A stretch of DNA of 11,052 nucleotides from positions 1 through 11,052 of the forward strand of contig SFHG01000054.1 of NCBI GenBank assembly GCA_004555765.1, given 5' to 3'. The first letter of the stretch is position 1. Every line of letters begins with the position of its first letter. Positions 7,683 through 11,052 of this stretch are shown piece by piece. The position numbers and the translations under genes are program-made. The stretch comes from Bacteroidales bacterium (GTDB lineage Bacteria; Bacteroidota; Bacteroidia; Bacteroidales; Porphyromonadaceae). Below the pieces are notes generated by a model, which saw only the letters and a list, made by a program, of their open reading frames with translations, made no database searches and was not told the DNA's origin.

Positions 7683-9224
7683 TCAAAGTTTCTTAAGGAG
7701 ACTCTTAATGGTCACCTTTTCGTCAATAATATCGTGCAGACTCGCGATGGGTACACGCCGCTGCTCCATTGTGTCTCTGTCACGGATCGTCACTTGGTTA
7801 TCTTCCAGAGTATCGTGATCGACCGTGATGCAGTAAGGCGTACCGAGCGCATCCTGTCTGCGGTAGCGTTTGCCTATCGAGTCTTTTTCGTCGTAAGCAC
7901 AGGTAAAGCTGTACTTCAGGTCTTCTTTGATTTTCTCCGCGACCTCGGGCAAACCGTTTTTTTTGACGAGTGGCAGTATCGCCAGCTTCGTAGGCGCAAG
8001 AGGAGCCGGGAGCCTGAGAACGGCGCGGCTCTCTCCATTCTCGAGCTGCTCTTCGGTATAGCTTCCCGCAATGATGGACAGGAATAGGCGATCCACCCCG
8101 ATCGAAGTCTCAATGACGTACGGCACATAGCTGTCGTTCATCTCCGGATCAAAGTAGCGCAATTTCTTGCCCGAGTATTTCTCGTGCTGACTCAAATCGA
8201 AATCGGTTCGGGAGTGGATGCCTTCCACCTCCTTGAACCCGAAAGGCATCTGAAATTCGATATCTGTCGCCGCATTCGCGTAGTGGGCGAGCTTCTCGTG
8301 GTCGTGGAAACGGTATTTTTCGTCTCCCAGTCCCAAAGTCTTATGCCACTTCATCCGGTAGGATTTCCAGTACTCAAAGGCTTCCATCTCCGTACCCGGC
8401 TTGACGAAATACTGCATCTCCATCTGCTCGAATTCGCGCATACGGAAGATGAATTGACGCGCTACGATCTCGTTGCGGAAAGCTTTCCCGATCTGTGCGA
8501 TGCCGAAAGGTATCTTCATCCGACCCGTCTTCTGGACATTGAGGAAATTGACAAATATGCCTTGTGCCGTCTCGGGACGAAGGTAAAGCGTCATCGCATT
8601 ATCGGCAGTAGAGCCCATCTCGGTCGCAAACATCAGGTTGAACTGACGCACATCGGTCCAATTGCGTGACCCTGTCTCGGGATCTGCTATCTTGAGCTCC
8701 TCGATGAGGGCTTTCAGGCCTTTGAGGTCATTATTGCCCATCACTTCGGCATACTTAGCGTGTACCTCCTCGATTTTTTTGTTACGTTCGAGTATACGGG
8801 GATTCGTCGCGCGGAACTTCTCTTCGTCAAAGTCTTCTCCAAACTTCTTGCGTCCCTTCTCCACCTCTTTGTTGTTTTTCTCCTCCTCTTTGCCTATGTA
8901 GTCTTCGATCAGGACATCGGCACGGTACCGCTTCTTCGAGTCCTTATTGTCGATGAGCGGGTCATTGAAGGCATCCACGTGACCGCTTGCTTTCCAAGTC
9001 GTGGGGTGCATAAAGATGGCCGCATCAATCCCTACGATATTGTCGTGAAGAAGTGTATTGCTCTGCCACCAGTACTGCTTGATGTTGTTTTTGAGCTCTA
9101 CTCCGTTTTGCCCGTAATCGTACACGGCACCGAGACCGTCATATATCTCCGATGAAGGGAAGACGAAACCGTACTCTTTGCAATGAGCGACTAACTTTTT
9201 GAACTGGTTATCCTGGTCTGCCAT
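7683..9224 (-). CDS. glyS: Glycine--tRNA ligase, single-chain class II type
   Basis: Charges tRNA-Gly with glycine using ATP, in the cytoplasm. This is the homodimeric (alpha2) form, 513 residues, not the two-subunit form. Visible: N-terminal GLGAVYDYGQNG (30-41), RPETAQGIF (216-224), class II motif 2 FRNEIVARQFIFRMREFEQ (249-267), motif 3 IGVDRLFLSI (375-384) and a C-terminal anticodon-binding domain (about 410-513, LAPTKLAILPLV onward, with DALGTPYCITVD at 458-469). A lysine- and glutamate-rich insertion at about 110-160 is predicted helical. The start ATG 9224 has no Shine-Dalgarno, as is common in this phylum. It leads the glyS-FKBP-surE-lpxB cluster and has a -7 box at 9291-9298, giving a leader of about 60 nt. 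Confidence 0.98.
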   Translation of the reverse strand: MADQDNQFKKLVAHCKEYGFVFPSSEIYDGLGAVYDYGQNGVELKNNIKQYWWQSNTLLHDNIVGIDAAIFMHPTTWKASGHVDAFNDPLIDNKDSKKRYRADVLIEDYIGKEEEKNNKEVEKGRKKFGEDFDEEKFRATNPRILERNKKIEEVHAKYAEVMGNNDLKGLKALIEELKIADPETGSRNWTDVRQFNLMFATEMGSTADNAMTLYLRPETAQGIFVNFLNVQKTGRMKIPFGIAQIGKAFRNEIVARQFIFRMREFEQMEMQYFVKPGTEMEAFEYWKSYRMKWHKTLGLGDEKYRFHDHEKLAHYANAATDIEFQMPFGFKEVEGIHSRTDFDLSQHEKYSGKKLRYFDPEMNDSYVPYVIETSIGVDRLFLSIIAGSYTEEQLENGESRAVLRLPAPLAPTKLAILPLVKKNGLPEVAEKIKEDLKYSFTCAYDEKDSIGKRYRRQDALGTPYCITVDHDTLEDNQVTIRDRDTMEQRRVPIASLHDIIDEKVTIKSLLKKL

Positions 9225-9290
9225 TAGGGTTCGTATCTTTTGGTGTTTGTATTCGTTCGACCTCCACTCCCTTTTCGGGATGGAGCTTCA

Positions 9291-9298
9291 CAAAGATA
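9291..9298 (-). promoter_or_regulatory. -7 box of the glyS cluster promoter
   Basis: The minus strand reads TATCTTTG, a full match to the Bacteroidetes -7 consensus TAnnTTTG, 67 bp upstream of the glyS start. No clear TTG/TTTG is found 19-21 bp further upstream, where the terminator hairpin of the preceding gene lies. The box begins only 1 bp from the terminator T-run. Confidence 0.6.
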
Positions 9299-9299
9299 C

Positions 9300-9343
9300 A
9301 AAAAAGAGAGGTTGTTACCCACATTCGGGCAACAACCTCTCTT
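9300..9343 (-). terminator. Rho-independent terminator of the NlpE-like gene
   Basis: Arms 9304-9320 and 9327-9343 form a 17-bp stem with a 6-nt loop (9321-9326). The single mismatch on the plus strand (A9317 opposite C9330) becomes a U-G wobble in the minus-strand transcript. The stem is followed on that strand by six U residues (9305-9300, partly in the stem base). Both facts assign it to minus-strand transcription, about 20 bp past the lipoprotein gene stop. Confidence 0.92.
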
Positions 9344-9362
9344 CTTCAATCTTCCGGAAATA

Positions 9363-9833
9363 TTACATCACTTTCTTGAGAAGGGTGTACATTTCAGGAC
9401 TTTCGGGCATCGTACCGTCAGCGCCAACCATAACGACCTTGTCACCTTGGAAGCTGAACTTCGTAACGGTGTTATCTGTAGCCGTGAGGGTGAGGAGTGC
9501 GCCGTCTTCGGTGTAGATGTAAGAGCCACTCTGAGTTTCAGCTGCATCCTTACCACCGTTAGCTGCTTGGGTAAGCGTGAAGGTGTTGTCGGCATTGAGG
9601 ACAAGCGTAGTTACATAGCCTTCGCCGTCAGCCTGAGCGATGGTACCTTCGTAGGTGCCGGTGTATTCAGCGATACCGGTTGCTTCTTCTTTTACCTGAG
9701 ACATGTCTTCAGCAGCGCTTGCTTCGATTGCTGCAGCTTCAGCCTGAGCATCTTCAGCGGACTTCTTGGAGTCGCACGCACCGAGAGAAAGGGTAGCAGC
9801 AAGAGCTGCAACGAAAAGAATGTTCTTGTTCAT
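9363..9833 (-). CDS. NlpE N-terminal-domain-like lipoprotein
   Basis: A 156-residue predicted envelope lipoprotein. The signal peptide MNKNILFVAALAATLSLGAC has lipobox LGAC with Cys20. An Ala/Glu-rich linker (about 24-53) follows, then a small beta-rich domain starting YTGTYEGTIAQADGEG (57-72) and continuing TTLVLNADNTFTL (75-87), GSYIY (103-107) and FSFQGDKVVMVG (126-137). This pattern is that of the NlpE N-terminal domain, known in E. coli from envelope stress sensing and copper tolerance. The only cysteine is the lipobox one, so the CXXC of E. coli NlpE is absent. I chose ATG 9833; the frame could be extended to TTG 9842, but the signal peptide fits the ATG. Codon choice (many GCT, GAA, AAG) differs from neighbouring genes and suggests high expression. 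It is a monocistronic unit with its own promoter and terminator. Real ligand and role unknown. Confidence 0.85.
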   Translation of the reverse strand: MNKNILFVAALAATLSLGACDSKKSAEDAQAEAAAIEASAAEDMSQVKEEATGIAEYTGTYEGTIAQADGEGYVTTLVLNADNTFTLTQAANGGKDAAETQSGSYIYTEDGALLTLTATDNTVTKFSFQGDKVVMVGADGTMPESPEMYTLLKKVM

Positions 9834-9951
9834 GATTTTCAAATTTGACTTGTTAGTTTTGAACTAAAATTATTTGTTTTCTCTACTTGTTTATTCGCGA
9901 TTTATGTGTGAGCCGTTACCAAAAGACTTTACGACGTTTGAACGCATCCAT

Positions 9952-9985
9952 CGCAAACCGAAGCCACTGCTTCGGGTAAAATGCG
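9952..9985 (-). other. Hairpin in the 5' leader of the NlpE-like gene
   Basis: A perfect 7-bp stem CCGAAGC (9958-9964) / GCTTCGG (9969-9975) closes a 4-nt loop, and an outer CGCA (9952-9955) / TGCG (9982-9985) could extend it across an internal loop. It would sit about 15-48 nt after the predicted transcription start. There is no T-run after it on either strand, so a terminator is unlikely; an mRNA-stabilising 5' stem is one option. Confidence 0.5.
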
Positions 9986-10006
9986 CTTTCCGCCCCGACT
10001 CGCCTG

Positions 10007-10036
10007 CAAAGTTACCTATTTTTCTAAATTTCACAA
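10007..10036 (-). promoter_or_regulatory. Promoter of the NlpE-like lipoprotein gene
   Basis: The -7 box on the minus strand is TAACTTTG (10014-10007) and TTG (10036-10034) lies exactly 19 bp upstream, matching the Bacteroidetes arrangement. The predicted start near base 10000 implies a 5' leader of about 165 nt before ATG 9833. In the leader and upstream stretch (9834-10114) I see no gene. Confidence 0.65.
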
Positions 10037-10107
10037 CGAGTTTAGCCCTAAAAGCACTCTTTTAACACTCAATCGGCTCAAACAAGACACCACTGTGTCC
10101 ATTTATA

Positions 10108-10158
10108 AAGAGAAATAGGCGCACCCCGCGTGTCGACCCACACAAGATATACACCTAT
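10108..10158 (-). terminator. Possible terminator of tRNA-Pro
   Basis: On the minus strand ATAGGTGT (10158-10151) can pair with GCGCCTAT (10122-10115) through 8 bp including two G-U pairs, with an inner GTGT/ACAC hairpin, and a pyrimidine-rich TTCTCTT (10114-10108) follows. The distance from the tRNA 3' end is 14 nt. The tract is not pure T, so confidence is moderate. Confidence 0.4.
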
Positions 10159-10171
10159 CACTCTCTATCAG

Positions 10172-10247
10172 TCGGGATGACTGGATTCGAACCAGCGACC
10201 TCACGCCCCCCAGACGCGCACTCTAAACCGGACTGAGCTACATCCCG
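10172..10247 (-). tRNA. tRNA-Pro, anticodon GGG
   Basis: A complete 76-nt cloverleaf on the minus strand: acceptor CGGGATG/CATCCCG with discriminator A (10172), D-stem GCTC/GAGT, anticodon stem CGCGT/GCGTG with loop CTGGGGG, which places GGG at positions 34-36, a 5-nt variable region AGGTC, and T-arm GCTGG-TTCGAAT-CCAGT. The anticodon decodes CCC and CCU. The 3' CCA is not encoded and must be added after transcription. The 5' end is preceded by a good promoter at 10296-10326. Confidence 0.97.
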
Positions 10248-10295
10248 CTCTCACTTTCTTCGGGATAACTAACTATCCCTTTCGTTTTGTGTGTG

Positions 10296-10326
10296 CAAAG
10301 ATACCAATTTATTCTAATCCACCAAA
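10296..10326 (-). promoter_or_regulatory. tRNA-Pro promoter
   Basis: Minus-strand TATCTTTG (10303-10296) is a full -7 match and TTTG (10326-10323) lies 19 bp upstream, giving the complete Bacteroidetes promoter. The expected start near 10289 leaves a leader of about 42 nt before the mature tRNA. This is the clearest promoter in the window. Confidence 0.75.
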
Positions 10327-10884
10327 TATTCTGACCAAGTTTTTCTGGCAGCAGTGCACCGCAGAGTCCCAATAGCCTGCTTCCAAGGCGGCATTTCACC
10401 GCACACATTCCACTGAAACTCACTACATAGAGACAAATTAAGAAACCACACAAAGTAAGGAGTAAATGAGATACAGACCAAAATGCTTTTCACGGACAGA
10501 CCGGCGCGTTTGTCCGGTACGGGTCAAAGTTTTCTCCTCGACCTGTATCTCCCTTTGGCAGGACAGCACCTACTGCATAAAATTATCGGTAGACTTGGGA
10601 GGAAATTGCAGAGAAGCACGCACCAAGATATCTACTTTTCTCACCCCACTACAATAGTCCAACAATATGACAAGGCACCTCGACGAAATGATCGGCACCT
10701 TAGTCCTTGACTTTAATGGGGTGCGACATCGCCGTCAGCCTTAATTGTCCTTTCGGCTACGTCGTCAATACGGCTGATGTGGCCACAGACTCTCGACCGG
10801 AAACTTCGGTCTGGATGTTTTTTATGCATCGCCCTCAATGGGAGCAATAATGAATAATCCGTACATTTTTCGCAGAAAACAGGG
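10327..10884. other. Long gene-free stretch with inverted repeats
   Basis: Between the tRNA promoter and the nanA promoter I recognise no gene. Visible structure: a 9-bp inverted repeat GAGATACAG (10468-10476) / CTGTATCTC (10543-10551) enclosing a hairpin CGGACA (10493-10498) / TGTCCG (10511-10516); and a bulged stem CAGAC (10786-10790) / GTCTG (10809-10813) followed by six T (10818-10823), a weak plus-strand terminator candidate. On the minus strand, one frame from about 10660 down to a TAA near 10438 reads as protein-like sequence with a single TAG (…STDNFMQ* then REIQVEEKTLTRTGQT…). It has no recognised similarity and could be a decayed gene or chance. No tmRNA, RNase P or SRP RNA core was recognised. 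Confidence 0.5.
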
Positions 10885-10913
10885 ATATATTACTAAATAT
10901 ATTACTATATTTG
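10885..10913 (+). promoter_or_regulatory. Probable nanA promoter with 11-bp direct repeats
   Basis: TATATTTG (10906-10913) fully matches the -7 consensus TAnnTTTG, 39 bp upstream of the nanA start. The expected -33 TTG is not visible. Two copies of ATATATTACTA (10885-10895 and 10897-10907) are spaced by 12 bp and occupy the spacer region, the second overlapping the -7 box by 2 bp. This is a plausible operator, but that is inference. Confidence 0.5.
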
Positions 10914-10952
10914 CAGTAGAAAATCTCACACACCGCATAAATCCAGAAGATT

Positions 10953-11052
10953 ATGGCATCATTTCCAAAGATTCAAGGGCTCATTACAGCCCCATTCACT
11001 CCGTTCGACAACAACGGAGAAAAGGTTAATCTCGACATTATCCCCCGTTACG
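10953..11052 (+). CDS. nanA: N-acetylneuraminate lyase, 5' end only
   Basis: The first 33 codons are present and the gene runs off the window. The enzyme cleaves N-acetylneuraminate (sialic acid) to N-acetylmannosamine and pyruvate by a Schiff-base mechanism, in the cytoplasm. The visible N-terminus contains KIQGLITAPFTPFDNNGEK (residues 6-24) and VNLDIIPRY (25-33), the start of the barrel in the NanA branch of the DapA/NanA class I aldolase superfamily; DapA itself usually reads differently there. The catalytic lysine lies outside the window. The start ATG 10953 has only a weak AGAAG upstream. It is divergent from the tRNA gene and probably leads a sialic acid operon, which is not visible here. 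Confidence 0.78.
   Translation, partial: MASFPKIQGLITAPFTPFDNNGEKVNLDIIPRY

Noticed and set aside
9240..9848. 202-residue plus-strand reading frame
   Set aside because: It runs through a clear terminator and antisense to the lipoprotein gene with a proper signal peptide.
9874..10065. 63-residue plus-strand frame
   Set aside because: It covers the promoter and leader of the lipoprotein gene and has no recognisable features.
10238..10453. 71-residue minus-strand frame near the tRNA
   Set aside because: It overlaps the tRNA gene and its promoter, and shows no family resemblance.
10600..10630. RNase P or SRP RNA core (purine-rich GGGAGGAAA followed by GAGAAGC)
   Set aside because: The surrounding conserved bases of either RNA are absent, so the similarity is superficial.
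10838..11029. 63-residue plus-strand frame overlapping nanA
   Set aside because: It is out of frame with the nanA N-terminus, which has recognisable NanA sequence, and covers the promoter.

Overview
The window looks like chromosomal DNA from a member of the Bacteroidales, most likely a Porphyromonas-like species. The reasons are the protein family variants (short-form RecQ, single-chain glycyl-tRNA synthetase, FKBP-type lipoprotein, SurE next to LpxB), starts that mostly lack a strong Shine-Dalgarno, and several upstream sequences matching the Bacteroidetes sigma factor consensus (-7 TAnnTTTG, -33 TTG/TTTG). The genus is an inference from general character; no marker gene fixes it.

Nearly everything is on the minus strand. 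Reading in the direction of transcription (high to low coordinates): tRNA-Pro(GGG) at 10247-10172 with its own promoter; a small NlpE-like lipoprotein gene (9833-9363) with its own promoter, a leader of about 165 nt and an intrinsic terminator; a four-gene cluster glyS - FKBP-like lipoprotein - surE - lpxB (9224-5196); a 22-bp tandem repeat array (4882-5189) that starts almost at the lpxB stop codon; and a second cluster, MFS transporter - recJ - recQ (4712 to beyond base 1). The only plus-strand gene is the start of an N-acetylneuraminate lyase (nanA) at 10953, running off the right edge. It is divergent from the tRNA across about 700 bp in which I recognise no gene.

The first cluster joins translation (glyS), an envelope lipoprotein, a nucleotidase (surE) and lipid A disaccharide synthesis (lpxB). 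The second joins a membrane transporter to a RecJ exonuclease/RecQ helicase pair, which act together in RecF-type recombination and processing of stalled forks. nanA suggests that a sialic acid catabolic operon follows to the right.

The most unusual feature is the array at 4882-5189: 13 perfect-length 22-bp units plus a degenerate fourteenth. The units fall into sequence classes that differ while keeping a dyad symmetry through paired changes in both arms. It is not CRISPR (no spacers) and not coding (22 is not a multiple of 3). Other points of interest are an FKBP-like protein that appears to have lost several catalytic-pocket residues, an 11-bp direct repeat overlapping the probable nanA promoter, and the unexplained stretch 10327-10884.
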